NCBI GenBank assembly: GCA_017507325.1
Contig: JAFWBD010000012.1
Span: forward strand, 22,087 to 86,086
Direction of reading: 5' to 3'
Length of the DNA stretch: 64,000 nt
Source: Clostridia bacterium
GTDB lineage: Bacteria > Bacillota > Clostridia > Oscillospirales > SIG627
Below are positions 43,020 to 52,518 of this stretch, one piece after another (positions within the stretch are counted from its first letter, which is position 1; the number at the start of each line of letters is the position of its first letter). Made by a program: the position numbers and the translations under genes. The notes under the pieces are model-generated. The model did no database searches, had not been told where the DNA came from, and saw only the letters and a program-made list of their open reading frames with translations.

Positions 43020-44267
43020 TTACAACTTTTCGCAAAAAGAAAGAAGCATCGACAAGGCTTTGGAGGAAGCCAGGCGGCGGATCTGATCCCGATCGGGGCT
43101 GCGGGTGGCAAAAAAGCCCTTCTCCACCCAAGTGTATTTTCCCGAGGAGAGCGCAATATATACCGTCCCCACGGGATTCTTTTCGTCGCCGCCGTCGGGG
43201 CCGGCAACTCCCGTGATCCCCACGCCGATATCGGCATTGGAAAGGCGGCGGATTCCTTCGGCCATTTCCGAGGCGCACGCCTCGCTGTAAACTCCTTTTT
43301 GAGAAAGGGTCTCCTCCGTGACCGAAAGCAGCACTTTTTTGGCTTCCTCCGAATAGGTACAGACCCCGTAGGCAAGCACCGCAGAGGCACCGGGGATCGC
43401 TGTGATCCGCTGAGAAAGCATACCGCCCGTACAGCTTTCCGCAGTGGCAACGCTAAGACCCAATCGGTTCAATTTTTCCACCAAGCATTTTTCAAGGCTC
43501 GTATCTCCGAAGCCGTAGCAATACGCTCCGAGCCTTTCCAAAACGGCCTTCTCGGCCGCCATCAAACGCTCTTCGGCTATTTTTTGACTGTCCGCGATGG
43601 CGGTAACGTGTAGTTCCACCTCGCCGTCCTTGGCATAGGGAGCCAAAACCGTTTGGGGAAACACCGAAAGCAGATCGGCGATCTTTTCATCCAGACTTGA
43701 TTCGGAAACACCGTAAAAGCGGAGAATGCGGGTAAGGCTGATTTGGCTGTCCTCCCGTTTCAAGAGCGGGAGAACGGCATTTTCAAACAAAGCCTTCATT
43801 TCCCGCGGAACACCGGGGAGCAAAAACAGCTGACGGCCCTTTTCGGAAAGGTATAAGCCCGGAGCCGTTCCCCAAAGGTTTTCCAAAACAGTCGCACCCC
43901 GAGGCACCAGAGCCTGCAGAAGATTGTTTTCGCTCATAGCCCGATTGCGCTGACGGAAGAAGGCGCGAATCTCATCGGCTACCTTAGGATCGTGCTCCAG
44001 CGGAAGATCCAAGTACTCTGCCACGGCCTGCCTTGTAATATCGTCGTAGGTGGGGCCGAGGCCTCCCGTGATCACAACAGCCTCGGCACGGGAAAGCGCC
44101 AAGGACAGCGCCTTTTGCACGTAATCGATCCGATCCCCGCAGGTTTGGCGAAAGGGTACCTCATATCCGATTTTTCGAAAAGCGCGGGACAGAAAAGCGG
44201 CGTTGGTATCGGTGATTTGCCCCGATAAAAGCTCATCTCCCACAGAAATGATCTCTGCTTTTTTCAT
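43020..44267 (-). CDS. cinA: CinA: competence/damage-inducible protein, nicotinamide nucleotide amidase
   Basis: The 415-residue protein has an N-terminal MoCF/COG1058 domain (ISVGDELLSGQITDTNAAFLS, VITGGLGPTYDDITR) and a C-terminal PncC-type domain (SVATAESCTGGMLSQRITAIPGAS, GITGVAGPDGGDEKNPVGTVY). Family members hydrolyse ADP-ribose and deamidate NMN. In many Firmicutes cinA precedes recA; here it is downstream of recA-prs-recX-rimO-pgsA-cysS. ATG 44267 has GAGGT five bases upstream. A terminator hairpin lies between cysS and cinA, so part of its expression depends on read-through. Confidence 0.95.
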   Translation of the reverse strand: MKKAEIISVGDELLSGQITDTNAAFLSRAFRKIGYEVPFRQTCGDRIDYVQKALSLALSRAEAVVITGGLGPTYDDITRQAVAEYLDLPLEHDPKVADEIRAFFRQRNRAMSENNLLQALVPRGATVLENLWGTAPGLYLSEKGRQLFLLPGVPREMKALFENAVLPLLKREDSQISLTRILRFYGVSESSLDEKIADLLSVFPQTVLAPYAKDGEVELHVTAIADSQKIAEERLMAAEKAVLERLGAYCYGFGDTSLEKCLVEKLNRLGLSVATAESCTGGMLSQRITAIPGASAVLAYGVCTYSEEAKKVLLSVTEETLSQKGVYSEACASEMAEGIRRLSNADIGVGITGVAGPDGGDEKNPVGTVYIALSSGKYTWVEKGFFATRSPDRDQIRRLASSKALSMLLSFCEKL

Positions 44268-44293
44268 CGTTACCTCGAACGTTTCTCAGTATG

Positions 44294-44322
44294 GGAAAAG
44301 CACCGGAAAACCGGTGCTTTCG
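44294..44322. terminator. hairpin terminator between cysS and cinA
   Basis: AAAGCACCGG (44297-44306) pairs with CCGGTGCTTT (44311-44320) over AAAA. On the minus strand it is followed by TTCCC after a TTTT, giving a modest U tract. Confidence 0.75.
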
Positions 44323-44328
44323 AATTCG

Positions 44329-45729
44329 TTAAGCGCGATGCCACTTGGGACCCGCGGGGGTATCCTCAATGACGATTCCCTGCTCTCCCAAAAAGGCGCG
44401 GATCTCATCGGCACGGGCATAATTCTTGGCCTTTTTGGCCTCACTTCTCTCGGCAAGGAGCGTGGCGATCTTTTCGTCGTCCAAGCCATCCTGCGCCGTT
44501 TCCTCAGGCTTTAAGAAGCCAAGCAAACCGCAAATCTCCTCGTAGAAGGCAAGAATTTTTTCCAATGCCTCGCAGCTGCGGGGCTCGGTTACGAAAATAT
44601 TGATCTCCTTGACCGCCTCAAACAAAACGGCAAGACCGTCGGCCGTGTTGAAATCGTCGTCCATCACGGAAATAAACTCTTCCCTCTTTCCGTCCAGACG
44701 AAGCAAAAATTCTCTTTCCTGCTCCGAAAGAATGCCTTGGGCATTTTTCAAAAGGAAGCGGAGATTCTCCTCGCAGTGATACAAACGCTGTACCGAATTC
44801 TGCGCCTGCGCCAAAATGTCCGCGGAGAAATTCACGGGACTTCTGTAATGAGCGGACAGAATGAAGTAGCGAATGGCGGCATAGCCGTATTTTTCGGCGG
44901 CCTCGCGAACGGTGAAAAAGTTCCCCAGGGATTTGCTCATTTTCTTATTATCCACGTTGATAAAGCCGTTATGCACCCAGAAGCGGCAGAAGGGCACGCC
45001 GAATGCTCCCTCGGACTGCGCGATCTCGTTTTCGTGGTGGGGGAAGGTCAGATCCACGCCGCCGCAATGAATGTCAATGGTTTTACCGAGATACTTATCC
45101 ACCATAGCAGAGCACTCGATATGCCAACCGGGTCTTCCCTTTCCCCAGGGAGATTCCCAGAAGGGCTCGCCCGGCTTAGATGCCTTCCAAAGGGCAAAAT
45201 CCAAAGGATCGCGCTTGATATCGGAAACGTCAATACGGGCGCCGCTTTCCAAATCGTCGATATTTTTACCGGAAAGCTTTCCGTAGCCCTTGAAGGAGCG
45301 GGCGGAAAAATACACGTCACCGCAGGATTCATAGGCGTGTCCGTTTGCAATCAGCTTTTGAATGATATCGATGATGGAATCAATGTTTTCGGTGGCGCGG
45401 GGATGAACGGTGGCGGGCTTTACTCCAAGCCCCTCGGCATCCTTGAAATACTCCGCAATGTATCGCTCGGCCACTTCCTTCACCGTGGTATTCTCTTCTC
45501 CCGCACGGCGGATCATTTTATCGTCGATATCGGTGAAGTTCTGCACGAAATCCACGCGGTTGCCGCGGTATTCCAAATAGCGGCGGAGCAGATCAAAGGT
45601 GACGAAGCACCGTGCATTGCCCACGTGAAAATAGTTATACACCGTCGGCCCGCAGGCGTACATTCTGACGGTATTGTCCTTTTGATTCAAATCTTCTTTT
45701 TTTCCGGAAAGGTCATTAAACAGTCTCAT
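44329..45729 (-). CDS. cysS: cysteinyl-tRNA synthetase
   Basis: The 466-residue class I synthetase has the HIGH-like YNYFHVGNAR, zinc-site cysteines in MYACGPTVYNY and HIECSAM with HHENEIAQSE, and KMSKSLGNF. It charges tRNA-Cys. ATG 45729 has GAGGAG upstream; the longer open frame runs through pgsA and is rejected. It is 14 nt after pgsA at the end of the recA-rimO-pgsA run. No T-box leader is visible. Confidence 0.97.
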   Translation of the reverse strand: MRLFNDLSGKKEDLNQKDNTVRMYACGPTVYNYFHVGNARCFVTFDLLRRYLEYRGNRVDFVQNFTDIDDKMIRRAGEENTTVKEVAERYIAEYFKDAEGLGVKPATVHPRATENIDSIIDIIQKLIANGHAYESCGDVYFSARSFKGYGKLSGKNIDDLESGARIDVSDIKRDPLDFALWKASKPGEPFWESPWGKGRPGWHIECSAMVDKYLGKTIDIHCGGVDLTFPHHENEIAQSEGAFGVPFCRFWVHNGFINVDNKKMSKSLGNFFTVREAAEKYGYAAIRYFILSAHYRSPVNFSADILAQAQNSVQRLYHCEENLRFLLKNAQGILSEQEREFLLRLDGKREEFISVMDDDFNTADGLAVLFEAVKEINIFVTEPRSCEALEKILAFYEEICGLLGFLKPEETAQDGLDDEKIATLLAERSEAKKAKNYARADEIRAFLGEQGIVIEDTPAGPKWHRA

Positions 45730-45743
45730 AAAAACTCCTCGGC

Positions 45744-46340
45744 TTATTTGTTGGGGTCCAGATAACTCCAATAATTCTTCATATAATCCACACCGCTGAG
45801 AACGGTCAAAAAGGTCATCACAAGGGTGCTGATCCACGATAGGATGGGAAAGGGGAAAAACCAAAACAGAACGGGCTCCAAGATGATCACGCCGCCCCAA
45901 ATGCATTGAGACATGGTTTTGGCTTTGCCGTACCAGCTGGCAGCGATCACAACGGGCTTGGGGCTGGACATCACCACAAGGCGAAGGGAGGTCACCGCGA
46001 GCTCACGAAAGATCACAATCGCTCCGCAAACCACGAGAACGATGTGAAAAACGGCATCCTTTTGATACATCGGAGAGGAAATGAACACCAAGATGGCACT
46101 GAAGATCAAGAACTTATCGGCAAGGGGATCCATAAACTTTCCGAAATCGGTGATCAAGCCGCGCTTTCTTGCGATTTTCCCATCCACAAAATCCGTTACG
46201 GCGGCCGTAATAAATATCGCGGCCGTAATAAAACGGGAGATAGCCTCGCCGTATTTTCCGGGGAAGCAAAACAGCCCGAAGAACAGAAGAAGCGGAACCA
46301 GAAGGATGCGAATCAAGGTTAATTTATTGGGCAAATTCAT
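45744..46340 (-). CDS. pgsA: CDP-diacylglycerol--glycerol-3-phosphate 3-phosphatidyltransferase
   Basis: The 198-residue membrane enzyme has the CDP-alcohol phosphatidyltransferase motif in DFVDGKIARKRGLITDFGKFMDPLADK (about 50-76; eight-residue spacing between AR and G as in the family) and several hydrophobic helices. It makes phosphatidylglycerol phosphate. The ATG overlaps the rimO stop (ATGA). rimO-pgsA is a common Firmicute arrangement. Confidence 0.95.
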   Translation of the reverse strand: MNLPNKLTLIRILLVPLLLFFGLFCFPGKYGEAISRFITAAIFITAAVTDFVDGKIARKRGLITDFGKFMDPLADKFLIFSAILVFISSPMYQKDAVFHIVLVVCGAIVIFRELAVTSLRLVVMSSPKPVVIAASWYGKAKTMSQCIWGGVIILEPVLFWFFPFPILSWISTLVMTFLTVLSGVDYMKNYWSYLDPNK

Positions 46341-47671
46341 TCCGCAACCTCTTTTCCGAGCAAGTCGTATTCCATGACTTCTTCGATCTTTACCGTTACA
46401 AACTCCCCTACGGGGAGAGCCTTTTGCGGGGAGGAGAAATACACCACACCGTCGATCTCGGGGGCGTGGAATTCGGTGCGGCCGAAATACAGGCGAACAC
46501 CCGGATCATATCCTTCCACCAAAACCGGCATCGTTTTGCCTACAAAGCCCGCGTGATACGCCTCGGTAACGGAAAGCTGAGTCTGCATTACGGATTCAAG
46601 GCGCCCCTCCTTGGTTTTCTTGGTGGTTTTGTTCTCCATCCGTGAGGCGGGGGTTCCCTCCTCGCGGGAATACAGAAAGGCACCCAAACGGGCAAAGCGG
46701 GTTTCCTTGATAAACTGAGACAGAAGGGAAAAATCCTTGTCCTTTTCTCCGGGAAAGCCCAGCATCACCGTGGTGCGGATGGCAATATCGGGCATAGCTT
46801 CTCTGAGCATTGCAATGGCACGGCGAATGGCCTCGCTGCCGCCGTGACGGTTCATTTTCTCCAAAACGGGATCCGAGATATGCTGAATGGGAAGGTCGAT
46901 ATAGCGGCAGATATTCTCGTGTTCGGCCATCACTCGGCAAAGCTCGGGGGTCACCTTATCGGGATAGCAGTACATCAAGCGGATCCAGCGGAAGTGATAC
47001 TCCGCACCCGCCAATTTTTCCAAAAGCTCGGGCAAAGCCAATCTGCCGTAGAGATCCCATCCGTACATCGTGGTATCCTGTGCGACCACACAGATCTCGC
47101 GGATCCCCATTTCGGACATCGCCTTGGCTTCCTGCAGAATGTTTTCCATCGGACGGGAGCGCAAGGGCCCGCGAATGGAGGGAATGGCACAATACGAGCA
47201 GCAATTGTTGCACCCCTCGGCAATGCGCAGGTATGCATAGCCCTCGTGGGTGAAGACACGATCGCCCTCCAATTCCAGCTTTTCGGGCTCGGAATGCAAA
47301 TACAACTTTTCTCCCGCCATCACTTTTTCAATGGCACGGCAAATATGAACCTCGTCTCCCAAGGACAGAACCGCATCCACCTCGGGCATACTTTGGCGCA
47401 ATTCCTCAAAATAGCGCTGGGCCATACAGCCTGTTACAATAATTCCTTTTAAGCCCTTATTTTCCTTCAGCCAAGCGAGATCCAGAATGTTTTCAATTCC
47501 CTCTTCCTTTGCGCTTTGAATGAAGGCACAGGTATTTACGATCACAACGTCGGCGTCAATATCCTCGGGAACGATCTCGTATCCCGCCTCCGCCACTCTC
47601 GACAGCATCATTTCGCAGTCCACTTCATTTTTGGGACATCCCAGCGAAACAAAACCCACTTTCACTTGCAT
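46337..47671 (-). CDS. rimO: ribosomal protein S12 methylthiotransferase
   Basis: The 444-residue radical-SAM methylthiotransferase has an N-terminal UPF0004 domain with cysteines in SLGCPKNEVDCE, NTCAFI and VTGCMAQR, the radical-SAM site GCNNCCSYCAIP, and a C-terminal TRAM domain. The loop reads CNNCC where CNNRC is more usual, giving an extra Cys. It thiomethylates Asp of ribosomal protein S12. ATG 47671 is preferred because GGAGA lies seven bases upstream; ATG 47677 would be too close. Confidence 0.95.
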   Translation of the reverse strand: MQVKVGFVSLGCPKNEVDCEMMLSRVAEAGYEIVPEDIDADVVIVNTCAFIQSAKEEGIENILDLAWLKENKGLKGIIVTGCMAQRYFEELRQSMPEVDAVLSLGDEVHICRAIEKVMAGEKLYLHSEPEKLELEGDRVFTHEGYAYLRIAEGCNNCCSYCAIPSIRGPLRSRPMENILQEAKAMSEMGIREICVVAQDTTMYGWDLYGRLALPELLEKLAGAEYHFRWIRLMYCYPDKVTPELCRVMAEHENICRYIDLPIQHISDPVLEKMNRHGGSEAIRRAIAMLREAMPDIAIRTTVMLGFPGEKDKDFSLLSQFIKETRFARLGAFLYSREEGTPASRMENKTTKKTKEGRLESVMQTQLSVTEAYHAGFVGKTMPVLVEGYDPGVRLYFGRTEFHAPEIDGVVYFSSPQKALPVGEFVTVKIEEVMEYDLLGKEVAE

Positions 47672-47692
47672 TGCCATTTCTCCATTTATCTA

Positions 47693-48172
47693 TCAATCAC
47701 TGTATTCTTTGGAAATCCACCTGACGGCCTCCGATGCCACACCGAAGCTGTAACCGCGCCGAACCAGAAAATCCACGGCCTTTTTCCTCGCCGCGGGGGT
47801 GGAAAGATTCTCGGAATCCAACCCTTTTTGAACCAGCAGTTTTCTCGCTCTATGATCGTAATCCACAGATCTTGCCATCACCGCCTCCACGTAGCGGGAG
47901 GGAAAACGGTGCCGAATCAATTCCTCCCGAAGACGGCGAGGCCCCACAAGGCTCTCATCCCCTCGGCGAACCAAGCGCAAAAGATAGCGCTTATCGTCCA
48001 AAAAGCCCTCCTCCCGCAAGCGTAGCACGGTCTGCAAGGCAACTTCCTCGGGAAAGCCCGTGTTTTTTCGCTTCGGGTCGGTCAGGTACTCGGTCATTTC
48101 CGCCTCGGTCATATCTCCGACGGAAAGACGGTACAGCGCCTTATGGTAGCAGGAGGATGCTTGATCCCCCAT
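47693..48172 (-). CDS. recX: regulatory protein RecX
   Basis: The 159-residue protein has three tandem three-helix RecX repeats, visible as the LSVGDMTEAEMTEYL, FLDDKRYLLRLVRRG and VGPRRLREELIRHRF segments, and RKKAVDFLVRRGYSFGVASEAV at the end. RecX binds and restrains RecA filaments. It lies in the recA transcript but one gene away, with prs between them; its ATG follows the prs stop by one base. Confidence 0.88.
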   Translation of the reverse strand: MGDQASSCYHKALYRLSVGDMTEAEMTEYLTDPKRKNTGFPEEVALQTVLRLREEGFLDDKRYLLRLVRRGDESLVGPRRLREELIRHRFPSRYVEAVMARSVDYDHRARKLLVQKGLDSENLSTPAARKKAVDFLVRRGYSFGVASEAVRWISKEYSD

Positions 48173-48173
48173 T

Positions 48174-49340
48174 TTATCGCAAGCCGCGCTTTTTCAGCAG
48201 GGCATTGATCTTTTCGTGGGGGTCAAGAAGCGCGGCAACGGACAAATTGTGATTCAATGCCGCAATGATGTAAGCTAAGTACTTGGACACGTCCACCTCG
48301 TGGAACCAGGGCTTGGAGCGGGTATCTTTTGAAATGTATGTCAGATTGGTGCCGAAAATGCCGTCCAATGCACCGTCGGCAAAGGCCTTATCGATCTTAT
48401 CGTAGCCTGCGGTAAAGATCGCATAGGTTGCATATACAAAGACTCTTTTGGCTTTGCGGCGCTTCATTTCATAGGCAATATCCAAAACGGAATCACCGGA
48501 GGCAATGATGTCATCGGCAATGAACACGTCCTTGCCTTCCATGGATTCACCCAGATATTCGTGTGCCACAATGGGATTTCTGCCTTCTACCACGCGGGAA
48601 TAGTCTCTTCTCTTATAGAACATACCCATATTCACACCGAGAACGGAGGCGTAATACATATTGCGGTTGATGGCACCCTCATCGGGGCTGACGACCATAA
48701 AGTTCTCCTTATTGGGAGACAGATCGGGGAAATCGCGGAAAAGCGCCTTGATGACCTGATAATAGGGCATAAAATTATCAAAGCCCATCAGGGGAACCGC
48801 ATTCTGAACGCGGGGATCGTGAGCATCGAAGGTCACGAGGTTTTCCACGCCCATGGTTTGCATTTCCTGCAAGGAATAGGCGCAATCCAAGGATTCGCGA
48901 TAGCTTCTGCGATGCTGTCTTCCTCCGTAGAGCATCGGCATAATCACGTTGAGTCTGCCGGCTCTTCCGCTGGCCGCCTGAATGATTCTCTTCAGATCCT
49001 GATAATGATCGTCGGAGCTCATACGGTTTTCCCGACCGAACATCTTATAGCGGATGTTGTAATTGCCCACGTCCACCATAACGAAAACGTCGTCACCGCG
49101 AACGGATTCGTAAATGATTCCTTTGGCCTCGCCCGAGGTGAAGCGGGGGCACTCGGCAGGCAGAAGAAAGGTGTCGTAATTGTCCCAACCGACCTGCTTG
49201 GCCCAAGAAACCAGATAATAATCCACCTTTTTCGCCAATTCCTCCGCACCCTCCAGAGAGATGATCTTCAAAGGCGCCACTCGATCCTGTTCCTTAAATA
49301 CGTCTTCCGCGGTAATTTTCTGTCCGGGCATTGTAATCAT
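48174..49340 (-). CDS. prs: ribose-phosphate pyrophosphokinase, long divergent form
   Basis: The 388-residue protein is about 70 residues longer than the usual bacterial Prs. The PRPP-binding loop VFIADDIIASGDSVLD, the catalytic loop KRRDYSRVVEG, and FDAHDPRVQN (pyrophosphate/His region) are present. The ATP loop reads GGRQHRRSYRES where ARQDRK is typical, and there is an N-terminal extension. It would make PRPP from ribose-5-phosphate and ATP. It sits between recA and recX, an unusual place; coupling by a one-base gap to recX suggests a stable unit. Confidence 0.85.
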   Translation of the reverse strand: MITMPGQKITAEDVFKEQDRVAPLKIISLEGAEELAKKVDYYLVSWAKQVGWDNYDTFLLPAECPRFTSGEAKGIIYESVRGDDVFVMVDVGNYNIRYKMFGRENRMSSDDHYQDLKRIIQAASGRAGRLNVIMPMLYGGRQHRRSYRESLDCAYSLQEMQTMGVENLVTFDAHDPRVQNAVPLMGFDNFMPYYQVIKALFRDFPDLSPNKENFMVVSPDEGAINRNMYYASVLGVNMGMFYKRRDYSRVVEGRNPIVAHEYLGESMEGKDVFIADDIIASGDSVLDIAYEMKRRKAKRVFVYATYAIFTAGYDKIDKAFADGALDGIFGTNLTYISKDTRSKPWFHEVDVSKYLAYIIAALNHNLSVAALLDPHEKINALLKKRGLR

Positions 49341-49404
49341 AAGTCTTTTCCGTCCTTTTTTCTGTCTTAATCTGTCAAATAGCCGATTTTATTTTGATTG
49401 CGGT

Positions 49405-50526
49405 TTATTCCAGCTCGCCGAGGCCGAGATCGTCGTCCACATCCTCATCCTGATCGAAAAGAGATTCGCTGCTTGTGCTTTCTTCGGCCCCTTCCTTGGA
49501 AAGAACCATACATTTTTCGGCGATCTCCTCCGCCAGGGCGGGATTTTCCTTCAAAAAGATCCGAACGTTTTCCCTTCCCTGCGCCAGGCGCTCTCCTTGA
49601 TAGGAGAACCAGCTGCCGCTCTTCTGGATCAGATCGTATTTCAGCGCGATCTCAATGATCTCACTCTCACGGGAGATTCCCTGACCGTAGAGAATATCAA
49701 ACTCCGCCACACGGAAGGGCGGTGCCACCTTGTTTTTGGCAATTTTGCATTTGATGTGGTTGCCCACCACCTCGCCCTTTTCCTTGATCTGCTCCCCGCG
49801 GCGAACGTCGATCCGCACGGAGGAATAGAAGCGAAGGGCGCGGCCGCCCGTGGTGACCTCGGGGTTACCGTACATCACACCGACCTTTTCGCGAAGCTGA
49901 TTGATAAAAATAAAGGCACACCGGCTCTTGGCAATGGCACCGGAGATCTTTCTCAGGGCCTGGCTCATCAGCCTTGCCTGCACGCCCACCGAGGATTGAC
50001 CCATTTCCCCTTCAATCTCACTGCGGGGAACCAAGGCGGCCACCGAATCGATGACGATCACGTCGATGGCATCGGTGCGGACCAGCGCTTCCGCAATTTC
50101 AAGAGCCTGCTCGCCGCTATCGGGCTGAGAGACCAAAAGATTATCAATATCCACGCCCAAGGCCTTGGCGTATACGGGATCCAACGCGTGCTCCGCATCG
50201 ATAAACGCGGCGGCACCGCCCTCCTTCTGAGCCGAGGCGATGACCTGCAGGGCCACGGTGGTTTTACCGGAGGATTCCGGCCCGTAAATTTCCACGATTC
50301 TTCCGCGGGGTACGCCGCCGATGCCCAAGGCAAGATCCAAGGAAAGAGAGCCTGTGGAAATGGCGCTGACGTTCATGGTGGAATTTTCACCCAATTTCAT
50401 AATGGAGCCTTTTCCGTATTTCTTTTCGATCTGGCCCATGGCCGTTTGAATGGCCTTTAATTTGCCATCCTGCAAGGCTTCTGCTTTTTCGGTTTTTGAT
50501 TTAACGTTTTTTTCTGTTTTCGGCAT
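49405..50526 (-). CDS. recA: recombinase RecA
   Basis: The 373-residue protein has Walker [14 protein letters not shown], Walker [19 protein letters not shown], the L1/L2 loops ([20 protein letters not shown] split by function, [16 protein letters not shown]), and an acidic C-terminal tail. It drives homologous recombination and the SOS response. The N-terminus has a short Lys/Glu-rich extension. A promoter lies at 50568-50597; I see no Gram-positive LexA box (GAACN4GTTC) in the upstream 120 nt. It starts a transcript that includes prs, recX and rimO. Confidence 0.98.
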   Translation of the reverse strand: MPKTEKNVKSKTEKAEALQDGKLKAIQTAMGQIEKKYGKGSIMKLGENSTMNVSAISTGSLSLDLALGIGGVPRGRIVEIYGPESSGKTTVALQVIASAQKEGGAAAFIDAEHALDPVYAKALGVDIDNLLVSQPDSGEQALEIAEALVRTDAIDVIVIDSVAALVPRSEIEGEMGQSSVGVQARLMSQALRKISGAIAKSRCAFIFINQLREKVGVMYGNPEVTTGGRALRFYSSVRIDVRRGEQIKEKGEVVGNHIKCKIAKNKVAPPFRVAEFDILYGQGISRESEIIEIALKYDLIQKSGSWFSYQGERLAQGRENVRIFLKENPALAEEIAEKCMVLSKEGAEESTSSESLFDQDEDVDDDLGLGELE

Positions 50527-50567
50527 AATCCTTCCTCCGCATAGTGATCCCGATTTTATCCTTCACT

Positions 50568-50597
50568 ATTATAACACAGAAAGCCTCTCTTTGGCAA
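50568..50597 (-). promoter_or_regulatory. promoter of recA
   Basis: On the minus strand TTGCCA (50592-50597) and TATAAT (50568-50573) have an 18-bp spacer. The -35 overlaps the prmC terminator stem. Confidence 0.65.
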
Positions 50598-50632
50598 GTC
50601 AAATTTTCCCCAAAGAAAGGCTTTTTTTGTTT
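50579..50632. terminator. terminator between prmC and recA
   Basis: AAGCCTCTCTTTGG (50581-50594) pairs with CCAAAGAAAGGCTT (50610-50623) with one mismatch. The strongest T tract is on the plus strand; on the minus strand the tract is TTTCTGTGTT, so termination of prmC may be partial. Confidence 0.7.
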
Positions 50633-50648
50633 TTTGTGTCACTCTCCG

Positions 50649-51482
50649 TCAGAAAGCATAAAAAGCGCGGAATCTCCCCTCCGCATCGGTAAAATACTCT
50701 CCGCGAAGTCCCTCTTTTTCCACAAGATCGCAAAGCTCGTCCTTCTGCCCTGCCCCCGCCTCACATAAAAGCGGGATGCCGTGCTTTTTGGCCAAGAAAA
50801 GGAAGCTTCGGTAGAAAAGAAGGCCGTCCTCCCCTCCTCGGAGCGCCATTGCGGGCTCCCGTGCCACGTTGGAGGGAAGCGAGAGCATTTCTTCGGCGGA
50901 AAGATAGGGGGGGTTGGATAGGATCAACGAGGGGCGGACCCTCTCTATATACGTTTCCGCCTCCGACAAAAGATCGGCGCGGATGATCTCCATCCGATCC
51001 TCCAGAAAAAAACGGGAACGGTTTTTTTCCGTCAGACGCACGGCCGCCTCGGAAAGATCGAAGGATCGGCAGAAAAGATCCTTGCGGCGCAGAAGGAGAG
51101 CGATCCCCACACAGCCCGATCCACAGCAAAAATCCATCACCGTACTGTTCGGCGGGGCAAGCCTCTCCCCCAGCTCTACCAAAAGCTCGGTTTCGGGACG
51201 GGGGATGAGAACCTCCTCGGCCACCAAAAACTCTTCTCCGCAAAAGAACTCCGTTCCCAAATAGTACTGGATCGGGTAACCCTCCAGGATCCTTTCGGCA
51301 TCGGCAAGGATCTTGCGGCACTTTTCCTCCTCCAAGGACAGATCGGGAGACAGCAGATTGGCGTTGCGATCCAATCCGTTTTCGGTAAACAAAGCGGAAA
51401 GGAGCGCCCTTTCCGTCACGTGGCGCTCCCCTTTCTCCCGAAAAAGCTCCCTGATGCGCCGCGACAAGGCACGGACGGTCAT
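50649..51482 (-). CDS. prmC: peptide chain release factor N5-glutamine methyltransferase
   Basis: The 277-residue protein has the PrmC N-terminal helical domain, LIPRPETELLVE, the SAM motif VMDFCCGSGCVGIAL, and the catalytic LSNPPYLS. It methylates the GGQ Gln of release factors. The family usually sits beside prfA; prfA is not here, but DUF1385 (YqhQ-like), a frequent neighbour, overlaps it by 4 nt (ATGA). Confidence 0.93.
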   Translation of the reverse strand: MTVRALSRRIRELFREKGERHVTERALLSALFTENGLDRNANLLSPDLSLEEEKCRKILADAERILEGYPIQYYLGTEFFCGEEFLVAEEVLIPRPETELLVELGERLAPPNSTVMDFCCGSGCVGIALLLRRKDLFCRSFDLSEAAVRLTEKNRSRFFLEDRMEIIRADLLSEAETYIERVRPSLILSNPPYLSAEEMLSLPSNVAREPAMALRGGEDGLLFYRSFLFLAKKHGIPLLCEAGAGQKDELCDLVEKEGLRGEYFTDAEGRFRAFYAF

Positions 51483-52510
51483 TTTGCTTCTTCCCCCTCG
51501 GCCGATTGCTCGACGGAATCCGAGCCGAGTTCGGGCTCACTTTGTTCCTTTCCGTCGGGCTGTAAAAGCGCCTGCACCTCTTCCTCGGGAAATTCCTCCG
51601 GAAGAGCGGATTTGAGCGCGATGATGGCCACCTCGATCATATCGTCGGTGGGCTCCTTGGTGGTAATACGCTGGATCCAAAGACCCGGTGCGGTGACGGC
51701 GCGGATGAATTTGTTGTCGTGTCGTCCCGCGTAGCGGATGATCTCATACCCCAACCCCACAGTCAACGGAAGGAGCAGGATCTTCACCGCAACGTAAAGG
51801 AGCGTGCTTTCCTTGGTAGCGGGAAATACGGCCCCGATCACAAGGCCGATCAGGATTCCCACAATCATCATCAGAATCATAAAACTGGTACCGCAACGGG
51901 GATGGAAGCGCTTTTGGGTGCGGATATTCTCCACCGTCAATTCCAGCCCCTTTTCATAGCAGAAAATGCTTTTATGCTCGGCACCGTGATACATAAAGGT
52001 GCGCTTAATATCCTCCATCAGAGAGACCAGAGAAATATAAGCCAGAAAAATGGCAATACGCAGAACGCCCTCCACAATCTTTCTGACCACCTCGTTTCCG
52101 ATGAAGCCGGAAAGGAAGGCGGGAAGGAACATAAACAGCACTGCCGCCAAAAGAACGCCCAGAACCATTCCGATCCCCATCACCACGGTGGTAAGGCTTT
52201 TTCCGAAGACGCGGGCGAGCCATTTTTCAAACTTGGTCTCCTCTTCGATCTCCAAAGCCTCTGCCGCAAAATTCAGCGTGGAGAAGGAAAGGATCATACT
52301 TTCCGCAAAATTGACCACACCGCGAATCACGGGAAAACGCAGAAAGGCATTTTTCTTTTTGATCTCATTCAAATGGGTATCCCGCACGACCGAGCCGTCG
52401 GCCTTGCGTACGGCGGTGGTATAGCTTTGGGGGCCGCGCATCATAATGCCCTCAAGAACCGCCTGCCCGCCTACCTTTCCCAAACGGGATGCATTGCTTT
52501 TGTCTTTCAT
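51479..52510 (-). CDS. DUF1385 (YqhQ-like) membrane protein
   Basis: The 343-residue protein begins GKVGGQAVLEGIMMRGP, the hallmark of DUF1385, then has FPVIRGVVNFAES, several membrane helices (about 100-170 and 210-265), FMYHGAEHKSIFCYE with a conserved His pair, and RFHPRCGTSFM. The function is unknown; the family is often next to prmC/prfA. The C-terminal 60 residues are acidic. The ATG overlaps nothing upstream and has AAGAGGT close by. Confidence 0.88.
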   Translation of the reverse strand: MKDKSNASRLGKVGGQAVLEGIMMRGPQSYTTAVRKADGSVVRDTHLNEIKKKNAFLRFPVIRGVVNFAESMILSFSTLNFAAEALEIEEETKFEKWLARVFGKSLTTVVMGIGMVLGVLLAAVLFMFLPAFLSGFIGNEVVRKIVEGVLRIAIFLAYISLVSLMEDIKRTFMYHGAEHKSIFCYEKGLELTVENIRTQKRFHPRCGTSFMILMMIVGILIGLVIGAVFPATKESTLLYVAVKILLLPLTVGLGYEIIRYAGRHDNKFIRAVTAPGLWIQRITTKEPTDDMIEVAIIALKSALPEEFPEEEVQALLQPDGKEQSEPELGSDSVEQSAEGEEAK

Positions 52511-52518
52511 AATACCTC

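Noticed and set aside
45730..45743. T-box leader for cysS
   Set aside because: Only 14 bases separate pgsA and cysS, too short for a T-box.
50527..50648. LexA (SOS) box upstream of recA
   Set aside because: No GAACN4GTTC or close variant is visible in the region.
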